Of a DNA stretch of 64,000 nucleotides, positions 33,255 through 42,982 are shown piece by piece. The stretch spans positions 7,626,001 to 7,690,000 of the forward strand of contig NZ_CP066831.1 of the NCBI RefSeq assembly GCF_016598615.1, read 5' to 3'. The translations under genes were made by a program, and so were the position numbers. Origin of the DNA: Streptomyces liliifuscus (GTDB lineage: Bacteria; Actinomycetota; Actinomycetes; Streptomycetales; Streptomycetaceae). The stretch's first letter is position 1, and each line of letters begins with the position of its first letter. Under the pieces are notes generated by a model that was not told the DNA's origin, did not search any database, and saw only the letters and a program-made list of their open reading frames with translations.

Positions 33255-35492
33255 TCAGCCCTTGCCGGTGTGGACCGGCTCGGGGATCTCCTCGCCCTCG
33301 CCCCTGCCCCCGGTCCTCTCGGTGTCCTTCTCCAGCAGGTGCCGCAGCTTCTCGCCCTCCACGTCCACGTTGGGCAGTATCCGGTCCAGCCGGCCGGGCA
33401 GTGCCCAGGCGCGGCGGCCGAGCAGGGCCATGACCGCGGGGACGATGGTCATCCGTACGACGAAGGCGTCGAAGAACACGGCGGCGGCGAGGCCCAGGCC
33501 GATCGACTTGATCAGCGCGGTGTCACTGAAGAGGAACCCGGCGAACACGGAGATCATGATGACCGCGGCGGCCGTGACGACACGGGCCCCGTGCCGGAAG
33601 CCGGCGATCACCGCTTCCCGCGGCTCGGCCCCGTGGACGTACTCCTCCCGCATCCGGGTGACGAGGAAGACCTGGTAGTCCATGGCGAGTCCGAACACCA
33701 CGCCGACCATGAAGATCGGCAGCACGCTCACGATCGGGCCGGTCTGGTCGACGCCGAAGACGTCCGCGAGCCAGCCCCACTGGAAGACGGCGACGACGAC
33801 ACCGAGCGTGGCGAGGACGCTGAGCAGGAAGCCGGCGGCGGCCTTGAGCGGGACGAGGATCGAGCGGAACACCAGCATCAGCAGGATCAGCGCGAGGCCG
33901 ACGACCACGCACAGATACGGGATCAGGGCGTCGTTGAGCTTGCCGGAGATGTCGATGTTGAGGGCGGTGGTGCCGGTGACCATCAGCTCGGCGCCGGTGT
34001 CGTCGTGCAGGGCGGCGCCCCGGTCGCGGATGTCGGACACGAGGCCGACCGTGTCCTCGCTGGTGGGGGAGGAGCCGGGGACGGCACGGATCAGGGCCAC
34101 GTCACCGGTCTCGTTGAACGACGCGGGGCTGACGGAGGCGACGTCGGGCAGGTCGCCGAGCAGGGTCACCGCGTCCTGGGCGGCGGCCTTCGGGTCGTCG
34201 CTGCCGCGGGCGTCGACGACCACGGTCAGCGGCCCGTTGTAGCCGGGCCCGAAGCCGTCGGTGATGGTGTCGTAGGCGCTGCGCTGGGTGCTGCCGGGGG
34301 TGGCCGTCGCGTCGCTGGGCATGCCGAGTTGCAGCGACAGGGCCGGGACGGCGAGCAGGAGCAGACCGGCCACCGAGACTCCGAGGACCTTCACCGGGTT
34401 GCGCAGGACGAACCGCGACCAGCGCACGCCCATCGGTTCGCGCTCGCCCTGCTCGATCGCCCGCATACGGCGCGTCTTGAGCTTTCCGGTCGAGATCCGC
34501 GTACCGGCGAAACCGAGCATCGCGGGCAGCAGGGTGAGTGCGATGACCACGGCGACGACGACCGCGAACGCGGCGCCGAGACCGATGTCGGAGAGGATCT
34601 TGATGCCGATGACGCTGAGTCCGGCCAGCGCGATGACCACCGTCAGTCCGGCGAACACCACCGCCGATCCCGCGGTGCCCAGAGCGCGCCCCGCGGCCTC
34701 CTCGGGCTCGTGGCCCTCCGACAGCTCGCCGCGGTAGCGCGACACGATGAACAGGGCGTAGTCGATGGCCACCGCGAGGCCCAGCATCAGCGCCAGCGTG
34801 CTGGTGCTGGAGCTCAGGTCGATGAACGAGCCCGCCACGGTGATCCCGCAGATCGCCGCGAGGACGCCGAAGAGCGCGGTCAGCAGGGGCAGTCCGGCCG
34901 CGACCAGCGAGCCGAAGGTGATGACCATGACCAGGGCGGCGATCACGATGCCGATCAGCTCGGCCGCGCTCTGGTGGGACTCCTCGGTGACGGCCGTTCC
35001 GCCCATGCTGACCGCGAGACCGGCCCGTTCACCCTGTTCGGCGACGTGCTCCAGGTCGGCCCGGGCGGCGTCGGTGATGTCGGCCTGGGCGACCTTGTAC
35101 GTCACCTGGGCGTAGGCGACGGAGCCGTCCTTGCTGACGGTGCCGCCGGTGTAGGGGTCGGCGACGCTCGCCACCTGGGACGCCGACTTGAGGTCGGCGA
35201 CCAGCGACTCGACCTCGGCCTTGTGCGCCGCGGACGTCAGCTTCTGTCCGTCGGGTGCCTCGAACACCACGCGTGCCGTGGCCCCGTCGGCCGAGGCCTG
35301 CGGGAACTCCTTCTCCAGGAGGTCCAGCGCCTTCTGGGACTGGGTGCCGGGGATGGCGAAGGTGTCCGACGTACTGGAGGACACACCGGCCGCGCCTATG
35401 CCGACGGCGGCCAGGACCGCGATCCACAGCATCAGGACGAGCCGTCGTCGCCTGAACGAGAACCGGCCGAGCCGGTAGAGGAAGGTGGCCAC
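33255..35492 (-). CDS. MMPL/RND-family membrane transporter
   Basis: 745 residues with two six-helix halves, each led by a large extracytoplasmic loop. Typical parts are the first helix VLMLWIAVLAAVGIG, the GLAVAIDYALFIVSRYRGEL block and its second-half counterpart FGLAMDYQVFLVTRMREEY. MMPL proteins export lipids, siderophores or drugs; ActII-3 is a polyketide-linked example. It might serve the neighbouring cluster, but the TetR and two-component genes beside it suggest an independent unit. Confidence 0.92.
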   Translation of the reverse strand: MATFLYRLGRFSFRRRRLVLMLWIAVLAAVGIGAAGVSSSTSDTFAIPGTQSQKALDLLEKEFPQASADGATARVVFEAPDGQKLTSAAHKAEVESLVADLKSASQVASVADPYTGGTVSKDGSVAYAQVTYKVAQADITDAARADLEHVAEQGERAGLAVSMGGTAVTEESHQSAAELIGIVIAALVMVITFGSLVAAGLPLLTALFGVLAAICGITVAGSFIDLSSSTSTLALMLGLAVAIDYALFIVSRYRGELSEGHEPEEAAGRALGTAGSAVVFAGLTVVIALAGLSVIGIKILSDIGLGAAFAVVVAVVIALTLLPAMLGFAGTRISTGKLKTRRMRAIEQGEREPMGVRWSRFVLRNPVKVLGVSVAGLLLLAVPALSLQLGMPSDATATPGSTQRSAYDTITDGFGPGYNGPLTVVVDARGSDDPKAAAQDAVTLLGDLPDVASVSPASFNETGDVALIRAVPGSSPTSEDTVGLVSDIRDRGAALHDDTGAELMVTGTTALNIDISGKLNDALIPYLCVVVGLALILLMLVFRSILVPLKAAAGFLLSVLATLGVVVAVFQWGWLADVFGVDQTGPIVSVLPIFMVGVVFGLAMDYQVFLVTRMREEYVHGAEPREAVIAGFRHGARVVTAAAVIMISVFAGFLFSDTALIKSIGLGLAAAVFFDAFVVRMTIVPAVMALLGRRAWALPGRLDRILPNVDVEGEKLRHLLEKDTERTGGRGEGEEIPEPVHTGKG

Positions 35493-35607
35493 GGAATTAC
35501 TCCCAGCAGAGTCGTCGTCGAGACGGAGAAGAGGGCCTGCGCGACCCGTGTCTCACGCTAGGAAGGGAATCCCGCACACCTGCGGCACCGGAGATGCGAT
35601 AACGGCG

Positions 35608-35639
35608 GGGCGGAGTAGTACCGCGGTACTACTCCGCCC
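35608..35639. promoter_or_regulatory. 32-bp perfect palindrome between MMPL and TetR genes
   Basis: Arms GGGCGGAGTAGTACCG and its complement, with no loop. It could be the terminator of the TetR gene ending at 35672, or an operator upstream of the MMPL gene; the AGTACCGCGGTACT core resembles TetR targets. Confidence 0.6.
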
Positions 35640-35671
35640 TCATCCCGGGGAACACGCGCCTCGGAGCACGC

Positions 35672-36361
35672 CTAGCCGGCCGCCGGGGATCCCGGCCGTT
35701 CGGTCTCCCAGCCGGCCGCCGCCGCGATGCCGATGAGCAGCGGCCAGAGGGCGGCGCCCATCTCCTCGGGGGTGCCGGGGCAGTCGTGGCGCAGCCAGTC
35801 GACGACGCTGCCGAGCACGGCTCCCGCCACGAACGCGGCCGCGGGATCGTGCGGGGTGGACCCGGCGGCCACCGGGTCGTCGGCGAGGGGGGAGGGGCGT
35901 ACGGCCCCGTCGGCGGGGACGGACGCCTCGTACGGGCCGGTGTCCTGGGCCGGGCTCCGGCTGATGTGGGCGGTCACCGTCATGCGCTGGAGCAGGTGGT
36001 TGATGACCCGCGCGCTGCCGTCGTCGCCGAGCAGGGCCCGGTAGAGGGGGGCGTGTTCCGCCACGTGCGCGAAGAGGTCCGGCAGGGGGTTGTCCGGGGG
36101 GCCGCCGTCGGGGGTGGCCGGCGGGACCGCCGCGGGGCTGGCCGCCACCAGCTCGTCGAAGACCGTCGTGCACGCGGCGGCGGCCAGGTCGTGCACGTCC
36201 GTGTAGTGCTCGTAGAACGTCGACCGGTTGACCCCCGCGCGCTTGGTGATGTCCGAGACCGAGATCTGGCTGAGGTCCCGCTCGGCGATGAGTTCGCGCA
36301 GGGCGGTCTCCAGGGCGGAGCGGGAACGGCGGGTGCGGGGATCCATGGGACGTGCGGGCAT
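35672..36361 (-). CDS. TetR family transcriptional regulator
   Basis: 229 residues. RRSRSALETALRELIAERDL and ISVSDITKRAGVNRSTFYEH form the helix-turn-helix; the C-terminal half has a proline-rich linker (about residues 150-180) and hydrophobic ligand-domain helices. ATG 36361 was used; ATG 36346 is an alternative and neither has a strong ribosome site. It diverges from the ester hydrolase gene across 82 bases containing the palindrome GGTTAACC (36392-36399). Confidence 0.82.
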   Translation of the reverse strand: MPARPMDPRTRRSRSALETALRELIAERDLSQISVSDITKRAGVNRSTFYEHYTDVHDLAAAACTTVFDELVAASPAAVPPATPDGGPPDNPLPDLFAHVAEHAPLYRALLGDDGSARVINHLLQRMTVTAHISRSPAQDTGPYEASVPADGAVRPSPLADDPVAAGSTPHDPAAAFVAGAVLGSVVDWLRHDCPGTPEEMGAALWPLLIGIAAAAGWETERPGSPAAG

Positions 36362-36443
36362 GGTGCGAGCGTATCCTTTCCGCCACTTGTCGGTTAACCA
36401 ACATATGATGGATAGTGGCGGGGGTCCACCGAACGGAGCCGTC

Positions 36444-37439
36444 ATGTCCTTTCTCGCCCGGCCGGCGACGGCCTCCCTGGCCGCCAGGGCGATGCAGCGT
36501 CTCACCGCCCTGGCGGACCGGCGTATCGCGTCCTCCCTGTTCGGCCGCTATCCGGAGTACCCGAGGAACACGCGTGAGCTGACGGTCCCGACCTCGGCCG
36601 GCCCGGCTCGCGCGGTCGTGTACCTGCCCGACGCCACCACCACGGACACCGACGCCGCCCCCGGCTCGACCCCGGACTTGGCCCCGCCCGTGCACGTCAA
36701 CTTCCACGGCGGCGGCTACGTCCTGCCGCCGATCGAACTCGACGACCCCCTGTGCCGTTTCCTCGCCGCGGAAGCGGGCGTCGCGGTGGTCAACGTGGAC
36801 TACGCCGTCGCTCCCCAGCACCCGTTTCCCGCCCCGCCCCATCAGGCGTACGAGATCGTCCGATGGGTCGCAGGGCACGGTGCGGAGCACGGCTGGGACG
36901 GCGACCGGCTCACCGTGGGCGGCCAGAGCGCGGGCGGCGGACTCGCGGCGGCGGTGGCCCGCCAGGCCCTGGAGGCCGGGCTCGACGGGGCCCCGACCAT
37001 CGCGCTCCAAGTCCTCCACTATCCGCCCCTCGACCTCGCGACCCACGCCCGCGACAAGCGCGCCGCCATCGCCAAGCCGGTGCTCCGGCCCTGGATGGCG
37101 GACGTCTTCGACTCCGCGTACGTGCCGGACCCGCGGCGGCGCACCGACCGCCTGGTCTCGCCCGCCCATCCCTCGGACACCGCGGACCTCACGGGCATCG
37201 CCCCGGCCTTCGTCGTCACCGCGGAGTACGACCTGCTGCGCGCGGAGGGCGTCCGGTACGCCGAGCGGCTGCGCGGGGCCGGTGCGCTGCTCGACCACTA
37301 CGACGTCCCCGGAGCCGACCACGGTTACGACCAGAAGGACGCCGAAACGGCCAGGAGCGTGTACGCCCTGATCGCCGCGCACGTACGCCGGGCCACGACC
37401 CCCGGGCCCGGGAACACCCCGAGGGAGAACCAGCCATGA
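36444..37439 (+). CDS. Alpha/beta hydrolase (HSL-type esterase)
   Basis: 331 residues. The oxyanion motif VNFHGGGYV, nucleophile motif GGQSAGGGLA, and the late DLLRAEGVRYAERL and PGADHGYD blocks (Asp and His of the triad) mark a hormone-sensitive-lipase-type esterase. Substrate unknown. Its stop overlaps the ATG of the SDR gene (ATGA). The divergent TetR probably controls both. Confidence 0.9.
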   Translation: MSFLARPATASLAARAMQRLTALADRRIASSLFGRYPEYPRNTRELTVPTSAGPARAVVYLPDATTTDTDAAPGSTPDLAPPVHVNFHGGGYVLPPIELDDPLCRFLAAEAGVAVVNVDYAVAPQHPFPAPPHQAYEIVRWVAGHGAEHGWDGDRLTVGGQSAGGGLAAAVARQALEAGLDGAPTIALQVLHYPPLDLATHARDKRAAIAKPVLRPWMADVFDSAYVPDPRRRTDRLVSPAHPSDTADLTGIAPAFVVTAEYDLLRAEGVRYAERLRGAGALLDHYDVPGADHGYDQKDAETARSVYALIAAHVRRATTPGPGNTPRENQP

Positions 37440-38203
37440 GCACCAGCACAGGACTGTCGGGCAAGTCGGTCGTCGTCACCGGCGCCGGGTCCGGCATCGG
37501 CCGCGCCGCCGCCCTGCGCTTCGCGGCGGAGGGCGCCCGTGTCGTCCTCGCCGACCTCAACGCCGAAGGTGCCAAGGAGGCCGCCGAGGAGATCGTCGCG
37601 GCGGGCGGCACCGCGGTCACCGTGGTCGGGGACCTCGGCGAGCAGCGGACCGTCGACCAGGTCGTCGCCACCGCCGTGGACACCTTCGGCGGCATCGACG
37701 TACTCGTCAACAACGCGGGAATCATGGACAGGATGTCCGCCGCGGGGGAGACGGACGACGACGAGTGGGAGCGCGTCCTGCGGATCAACCTCACCGCGCC
37801 GTTCCTGCTCACCCGCGCCGCGCTGCCCCACCTCCTCGCGAACGGCAAGGGCGCGATCGTGTTCACCGCCTCCGAGGCGTCCCTGCGCGGCAGCGCCGCC
37901 GGCGCCGCGTACACCGCCTCGAAGCACGGCGTCGCCGGTCTGACCAAGTCGCTCGCCGTGATGTACCGGGACAAGGGCGTACGGACCAATGCCATCGCGC
38001 CGGGCGGCACGGTGACGGGCATCCAGGTCCAGGCGGACAAGGATGCCCTCGGTCCGTCCGTGATCATGGGCCACATGGGCAATGTCGGCCGTACGGCGAG
38101 CGCCGACGAGCAGGCGGCGGCCATCGTCTTCCTCGCCTCGGACGCCGCCAGCAACATCAACGGCGTGATCCTGCCGGTCGACAACGGCTGGGCCGCCGTC
38201 TGA
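37436..38203 (+). CDS. Short-chain dehydrogenase/reductase
   Basis: 255 residues: VVVTGAGSGIGRAAA, VLVNNAGIMD, SEAS, then the YTASKHG site and the NAIAPGG segment. An NAD(P)-dependent alcohol or ketone oxidoreductase with unknown substrate. It is coupled to the esterase and converges with the enoyl-CoA hydratase gene with a three-base gap. Confidence 0.9.
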   Translation: MSTSTGLSGKSVVVTGAGSGIGRAAALRFAAEGARVVLADLNAEGAKEAAEEIVAAGGTAVTVVGDLGEQRTVDQVVATAVDTFGGIDVLVNNAGIMDRMSAAGETDDDEWERVLRINLTAPFLLTRAALPHLLANGKGAIVFTASEASLRGSAAGAAYTASKHGVAGLTKSLAVMYRDKGVRTNAIAPGGTVTGIQVQADKDALGPSVIMGHMGNVGRTASADEQAAAIVFLASDAASNINGVILPVDNGWAAV

Positions 38204-38206
38204 GGG

Positions 38207-38878
38207 TCAGCCGAGGGGGTTGTCCCCGTTCCGCAGGGTCGTCAGGACGGGCTCGTACATTCGGGACTTGATGGTGCCGAGGGTCGGGCCGGCCTTGGCC
38301 ACCTGGGCCCGGGCGATTTCCACGGCGGTCGAGCGTACGGCGTCCTCGGGCACCGCGCGGTCGACGAGGGCGGCGGCGAGGGCGTCGCCGCCCCCGTAGC
38401 GGCGGGCCGTGGTCATGGCCTCGTGTGCGGTCTGCGGGGTCAGCCGGGACTGGATCAGCGCGGACATGCCCGGTGTGAAGGGGATGTTGATGTCGGCCTC
38501 GGGCAGACACCAGAAACCGCGGTCGGCGCGCATCACACGGAAGTCGTGGGCCAGCGAGAACATCGCACCGGCCGCGAAGGTGTGCCCCTGGAGGGCGGCC
38601 ACCGTGATCACGGGCAGGGACAGCATCCGCGCGAACAGCTCCTGGACGCCGGCGACGTACTCCTGTTGCTGGTCGGCGTGCGCGAACAGCCAGTCCAGGT
38701 CGAGGCCGCTGGAGTAGAACTTGCCGGTCGCGGCGGTCACCAGGGCGCGCGGCCCCTCCGCCTTCTCCACCTCGTCCAGGGCGGAGTCGACCGAGGCGAT
38801 CCAGTCGGGGTGGAAGCGGTTCTCGCCGTCCCCGAGGTCGAGTACGAAGACGTCGTCCTGGCGGTCGAGCATGGGCAT
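38207..38878 (-). CDS. Enoyl-CoA hydratase/isomerase family protein
   Basis: 223 residues of crotonase fold. FYSSGLDLDWLF and GHTFAAGAMFSLAHDFRVMR form the oxyanion hole; WCLPEADINIPFTPG replaces the Glu-containing region of true hydratases, so delta3-delta2-enoyl-CoA isomerase is likely. ATG 38878 follows GAGGGAG. An operator-like repeat lies at 38896-38911. Confidence 0.88.
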   Translation of the reverse strand: MPMLDRQDDVFVLDLGDGENRFHPDWIASVDSALDEVEKAEGPRALVTAATGKFYSSGLDLDWLFAHADQQQEYVAGVQELFARMLSLPVITVAALQGHTFAAGAMFSLAHDFRVMRADRGFWCLPEADINIPFTPGMSALIQSRLTPQTAHEAMTTARRYGGGDALAAALVDRAVPEDAVRSTAVEIARAQVAKAGPTLGTIKSRMYEPVLTTLRNGDNPLG

Positions 38879-38895
38879 GATGACTCCCTCGTGAG

Positions 38896-38911
38896 GTTAC
38901 CTATCGGTAAC
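38896..38911. promoter_or_regulatory. Operator-like inverted repeat (GTTACC-TATC-GGTAAC)
   Basis: Six-base perfect arms with a four-base spacer, 18 bases before the enoyl-CoA isomerase start. TTAC-N-GTAA repeats are common TetR targets; the regulator at 35672 is the nearest candidate. Confidence 0.5.
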
Positions 38912-39122
38912 TTATGCCCGTGAGGGTGAACGCGCAACGGTCCGAGGGGAACGTGCAACGGTCCGCGCGTCACGCAGTGGCCGGTTTCGGTCTCCCGCTG
39001 TGGGAGCGCTTCCACGACAGTCATGACCATGCCATGCGGCCGGCCCCGTCGCATGGTGTCGCTCCACCACGCCATCACTCCATCGCGACCTCCCCACGAG
39101 CCGCGATCCGGAAGGGACGGAC

Positions 39123-40508
39123 ATGTCCGCCACTGGCAGCAGCAACACCGTGAGGAGACCGTCGCGTTCGGGGCTCGCAGTGCTCTTCGGGGCGCTCGTC
39201 TCCCTGCTCGCGACCCTGCTTCTCGGCGCCCCGGGGGCCTCGGCCCGCCCGGAGCCGACCACGTCCGGGGCGACGACCCGCGCGGCCGCGCCCGCCGCGG
39301 TACCGGCCGCCGCCCCCGACGCGGTGCCCGCCGCCGCGCTCACCGAGGTCACCGGCTTCGGCGCCAACCCCAGCAACCTGCAGATGTACCTGTACGTGCC
39401 GGACAGCGTCACCGCGAACCCCGCGGTCGTGGTGGCCGTCCACTACTGCACGGGTTCCGGCCCGGCGATGTACTCCGGAACCGAGTACGCCTCGCTCGCC
39501 GACCGCTACGGGTTCATCGTCGTCTACCCGTCGGTCACCCGCGCCAGCAAGTGCTTCGACGTCTCCTCGCCGCAGGCGCTGAGGCGGGGCGGCGGCAGCG
39601 ACCCCGTCGGCATCAAGTCGATGGTCGACTGGGTGACCCGCACCTACTCCGCGGACACCGGCCGGATCTTCGCCACCGGCATCTCCTCCGGCGCGATGAT
39701 GACGAACGTCCTGCTGGGCGACTACCCCGACGTGTTCGCGGCGGGCGCCGCGTTCTCGGGCGTACCGTTCGGCTGTTTCGCCACCACCGACGGATCCGAG
39801 TGGAACAGCGCGTGCTCCGGCGGAACCGTGATCCGCACCCCGCAGGAGTGGGGCAACCTGGTCCGCGCCGCCTACCCGGGCTACACCGGTCCCCGGCCGC
39901 GCATGCAGCTGTGGCACGGCACCGAGGACGACGTCCTGCGCTACCCCAACTTCGGGGAGGAGATCAAGCAGTGGACCGATGTGCTGGGTGCCGGCCAGAC
40001 CCCGGCCGCCACGGACTCGCCCCAGTCCGGCTGGACCCGCACCCGGTACGGCTCCACCGGTGACCGGGCTCCCGTCGAGGCCATCAGCCTCCAGGGTGTC
40101 GGCCACAACCTGTACGCGTACGGCATGGCGGCCCGGGTGCTCACGTTCTTCGGTCTGGACAGCTCGGGCCCCGGGCCCGGGCCCCAGCCGGGCGCCTGCA
40201 AGGTGACCGTCACGACCAACGCGTGGAGTACGGGACTGACCGGCTCCGTGACGATCACCAACACCGGCACCGCCCCTATCGAGGGCTGGAAGCTGGCCTT
40301 CACCCTGCCCTCCGGGCAGACCATCACCAACGGCTGGGGCGCCACGTACGCCCCGGCGAGCGGGGCGGTGACCGCCGCCAACGCCACGTACAACGGCACG
40401 ATCGCGCCGAACGCGAGCGTCGGCATCGGCTATCAGGCGAATCACGGCGGCAACAGCGGGGCTCCGACCGCGTTCACTCTCAACGGGACGGCGTGCTCCG
40501 TGAGTTGA
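39123..40508 (+). CDS. Secreted PHB-depolymerase-family esterase with C-terminal CBM2
   Basis: 461 residues. A signal peptide (SGLAVLFGALVSLLATLLLG) is followed by an Ala/Pro-rich linker and an esterase domain with VHYCTGSGPAMYSGTEYASL and the nucleophile TGISSGAMM; GVGHNLYAYG supplies the His. A Gly/Pro linker joins residues ~365 on, a family 2 cellulose/xylan-binding module (CKVTVTTNAWSTGLTGSVTI). This architecture fits acetylxylan or feruloyl esterases of plant-biomass degradation. Confidence 0.9.
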   Translation: MSATGSSNTVRRPSRSGLAVLFGALVSLLATLLLGAPGASARPEPTTSGATTRAAAPAAVPAAAPDAVPAAALTEVTGFGANPSNLQMYLYVPDSVTANPAVVVAVHYCTGSGPAMYSGTEYASLADRYGFIVVYPSVTRASKCFDVSSPQALRRGGGSDPVGIKSMVDWVTRTYSADTGRIFATGISSGAMMTNVLLGDYPDVFAAGAAFSGVPFGCFATTDGSEWNSACSGGTVIRTPQEWGNLVRAAYPGYTGPRPRMQLWHGTEDDVLRYPNFGEEIKQWTDVLGAGQTPAATDSPQSGWTRTRYGSTGDRAPVEAISLQGVGHNLYAYGMAARVLTFFGLDSSGPGPGPQPGACKVTVTTNAWSTGLTGSVTITNTGTAPIEGWKLAFTLPSGQTITNGWGATYAPASGAVTAANATYNGTIAPNASVGIGYQANHGGNSGAPTAFTLNGTACSVS

Positions 40509-40618
40509 CGGACAGAGCGTCAGCAGCCAGTTGTTCGTGACGTTCCGTCACATCCTGGCGGTCGGAGGTGTGTCCTCGGCCGCCAGGAACCCCGTCCGCC
40601 GCTCCGGAGGAGTTCACC

Positions 40619-42013
40619 GTGCCCGCGAAACCGTCCACGCCGAGAAGAGTCCCGTTCGCCCGTCTGGTCACCCGTCTGCTCACCCCCTTCGTCCTCGTCC
40701 TCGCCCTCGTCGTGACCTCGTCCGCAGTGGTCGCGCTGGTCGCCCCGGTCGAGGAGACCCGGGCCACGGAAGGGGACGCCGGCCGCCCGGCGGTGTCGTC
40801 CGCCGCCCGGTACTGGGTCAACACCTGGACCGCGATGCCGCAGCTCACCGAGCCGGGCAATATGCCGCCCCCGCCGTTCACCGAGGACCGTGCCGTCCTG
40901 ACCGACACGACCCTGCGGCAGACCGTTCGCGTCTCGACCGGGGGCGAGCGTGTGCGGCTGCGCTTCTCCAACGCCTTCGGCGACACCGCGCTGCCGCTGA
41001 CGGCGGTGACCGTGGCGCTCCCGCGCGACGGACGGGCCGGGGTCGCCGCGATCGAGCCCGGCACCCTGCGGCGGGTGACGTTCGGCGGGCGTGGGTTCGC
41101 GACCGTGCCCTCCGGAGCCCAAGTCGTCTCGGACGCACTGGACTTCGACCTCCGGTCGGGCTCCAACCTGACCGTCACCGCCTACCTCGCCGAGGGCCAG
41201 CCCTCCCTCGCGCTCACCTCGCACCCGGGATCACGCACCACCTCGTACCTCCAGAAGGCCGACCGCACAAGGGACTTGGACCTGCCGGAGGCGACTCCCG
41301 TCAACCACTGGTATCTGCTCAGCGACGTCGAGGTGCTCTCAGGACATGGCACGGCGGCGGTCGCCGTCCTGGGCGACTCCCTCACGGACGGCCGCGGTTC
41401 CACCACCAACGGGAACAACCGCTGGCCGGACCGGTTCCTGGACCGGCTGCACGCCCGGCCCGCGACCTCGGACGTCGCGGTGCTCAACCAGGCCGCCGGC
41501 GGCAACCGCGTCCTCAACGACGGCCTCGGCCCCAACGTCCTCGCCCGCCTCGACCGTGACGTCCTGTCCCGCAGCGGTGTCTCCTGGCTGGTCGTCTTCG
41601 AGGGGGTCAACGACATCGGCACCGCCGCGGCCACGCAGGCCGCCCAGCGCAGCGTCACCGCCGAACTGACCGCCGCGTACGAGCAGATCGTGGTCCGCGC
41701 GCACGCTCAGGGCATCCGGGTGTACGGCGTCACGCTGACGCCGTTCGGCGGCAACGCCATGTACGACGACCCCGACGGGCACCGTGAGTCGGCCCGGCAG
41801 GCGGTCAACTCCTGGATCCGTACGAGCGGGACGTTCGACGCGGTCATCGACTTCGACCGTGCCGTCCGTGACCCGCGGGACCCGCGCCGGCTGCTGTCCA
41901 CCCTGCACGACGGGGACTGGCTGCACCTCAACCCGGAGGGCTATCGGGCGCTGGCCGCGGCCGTCCCCCTGCGGCTCTTCCAGCAGGTTCCCGCGAGGCC
42001 CGATATCGGTTGA
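40619..42013 (+). CDS. Secreted SGNH/GDSL hydrolase
   Basis: 464 residues. A hydrophobic signal-anchor (LLTPFVLVLALVVTSSAVVA) precedes a beta-sandwich region and an SGNH domain with VLGDSLTDGRG (Ser), a FEGVNDIG Asn block and the DWLHLNPEGYRALA Asp/His pair. Close relatives are called SGNH/GDSL lipases; the substrate is unknown. GTG 40619 was chosen for the perfect GGAGGAG site eight bases upstream. Confidence 0.9.
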   Translation: MPAKPSTPRRVPFARLVTRLLTPFVLVLALVVTSSAVVALVAPVEETRATEGDAGRPAVSSAARYWVNTWTAMPQLTEPGNMPPPPFTEDRAVLTDTTLRQTVRVSTGGERVRLRFSNAFGDTALPLTAVTVALPRDGRAGVAAIEPGTLRRVTFGGRGFATVPSGAQVVSDALDFDLRSGSNLTVTAYLAEGQPSLALTSHPGSRTTSYLQKADRTRDLDLPEATPVNHWYLLSDVEVLSGHGTAAVAVLGDSLTDGRGSTTNGNNRWPDRFLDRLHARPATSDVAVLNQAAGGNRVLNDGLGPNVLARLDRDVLSRSGVSWLVVFEGVNDIGTAAATQAAQRSVTAELTAAYEQIVVRAHAQGIRVYGVTLTPFGGNAMYDDPDGHRESARQAVNSWIRTSGTFDAVIDFDRAVRDPRDPRRLLSTLHDGDWLHLNPEGYRALAAAVPLRLFQQVPARPDIG

Positions 42014-42042
42014 CGGTTCAAGTGGAATGACCTACGGTCCAG

Positions 42043-42056
42043 CTTGAAGGTTCAAG
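42043..42056. promoter_or_regulatory. Operator-like palindrome CTTGAA-GG-TTCAAG
   Basis: A perfect six-base inverted repeat upstream of the DinB-like gene. A related half-site, CTTGAA followed by TTAAAG, lies just before the MarR gene at 44418 (44390-44408). Confidence 0.5.
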
Positions 42057-42154
42057 TTAATGATGAGGCAAGTCAAGGTGCGTCAGGCTGGCCCCGTACG
42101 GAACGCGGCTCGAACCGGGCCGCCAATTCATCACCGTCCCACCGGAGTTGAGAA

Positions 42155-42952
42155 ATGACCGAACGTGCCGACCGGATCATCGGTGCCCTGCGCAGCGGAC
42201 ACGACTACCTCACCACCGTCGTGCACGGCGGCCTTGCCGCCGCCGACCTCGACCGGCCCTCCGGGGCGTCGGAGTGGACCGTCGCCCAGGTGCTCAGCCA
42301 CCTCGGCAGCGGTGCGGAGATAGGCCTGGCCGTCCTGGAGGGCTCGCTGAGCGGCGCCGGGCCCAAGGACATGGACTTCAACAAGTCCGTGTGGGCGCGC
42401 TGGGACGCGATGTCCCCGGCCGAGCAGGCCGCGGGGTTCGTCACCTCCAACGAGGCGCTGGTGCGCGCCTATGAGGACCTCGACGCGCAGACGCGCCAGG
42501 ACCTGCGGATCGACCTCGGATTCCTGCCCGCACCCGTGGACGTGGCCACCGCCGCGGGCATGCGGCTCAGCGAGTTCGCCAACCACTCGTGGGACGTGGA
42601 GGTCGCCTTCGACCGGACCGTGGGCCTGGCGCGGGCGGCGACCGAGCCGCTCCTCGACCAGGTCGGCATGCTCATAGGCTTCCTCGGCAAGGCCGACGCC
42701 CTCGACGGCCGGCACGTCCGCGTCGCCGTCCGCACCACGTCCCCCGAGCGCTCGTTCGGGCTCGACCTGGGCGACGCGGTCGCGCTCACCGACGAACCGG
42801 CCGAGCCCGACGCCGTGCTCAGCGCGCCTGCCGAGTGGTGGCTGCGGCTCGTCACGGGCCGCCACGCGCCCGCGAACACGCCCAACGGTGTGGCCGTCAC
42901 CGGGGACGGCCTGACCCTGGACGACCTCCGCCGGGTGTTCCCCGGCTTCTGA
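42155..42952 (+). CDS. Mycothiol-dependent maleylpyruvate isomerase-like (DinB-fold) protein
   Basis: 265 residues. The four-helix N-terminal domain reads WTVAQVLSHLGSGAEIGLAV, then MRLSEFANHSWDVEVAFDR; the His residues at these points are the usual metal ligands. A small C-terminal alpha/beta domain follows. Actinobacterial members use mycothiol or are uncharacterised. It is preceded by a palindrome that may bind a MarR protein. Confidence 0.8.
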   Translation: MTERADRIIGALRSGHDYLTTVVHGGLAAADLDRPSGASEWTVAQVLSHLGSGAEIGLAVLEGSLSGAGPKDMDFNKSVWARWDAMSPAEQAAGFVTSNEALVRAYEDLDAQTRQDLRIDLGFLPAPVDVATAAGMRLSEFANHSWDVEVAFDRTVGLARAATEPLLDQVGMLIGFLGKADALDGRHVRVAVRTTSPERSFGLDLGDAVALTDEPAEPDAVLSAPAEWWLRLVTGRHAPANTPNGVAVTGDGLTLDDLRRVFPGF

Positions 42953-42982
42953 CGGTACCGACCGTACGTATGCCGTGAGATG

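Noticed and set aside
31653..35561. A 1302-codon rightward open frame
   Set aside because: It is antisense to the kinase and MMPL genes, which have clear domains; the translation is Gly/Arg/His-rich low-complexity text typical of shadow frames at high G+C.
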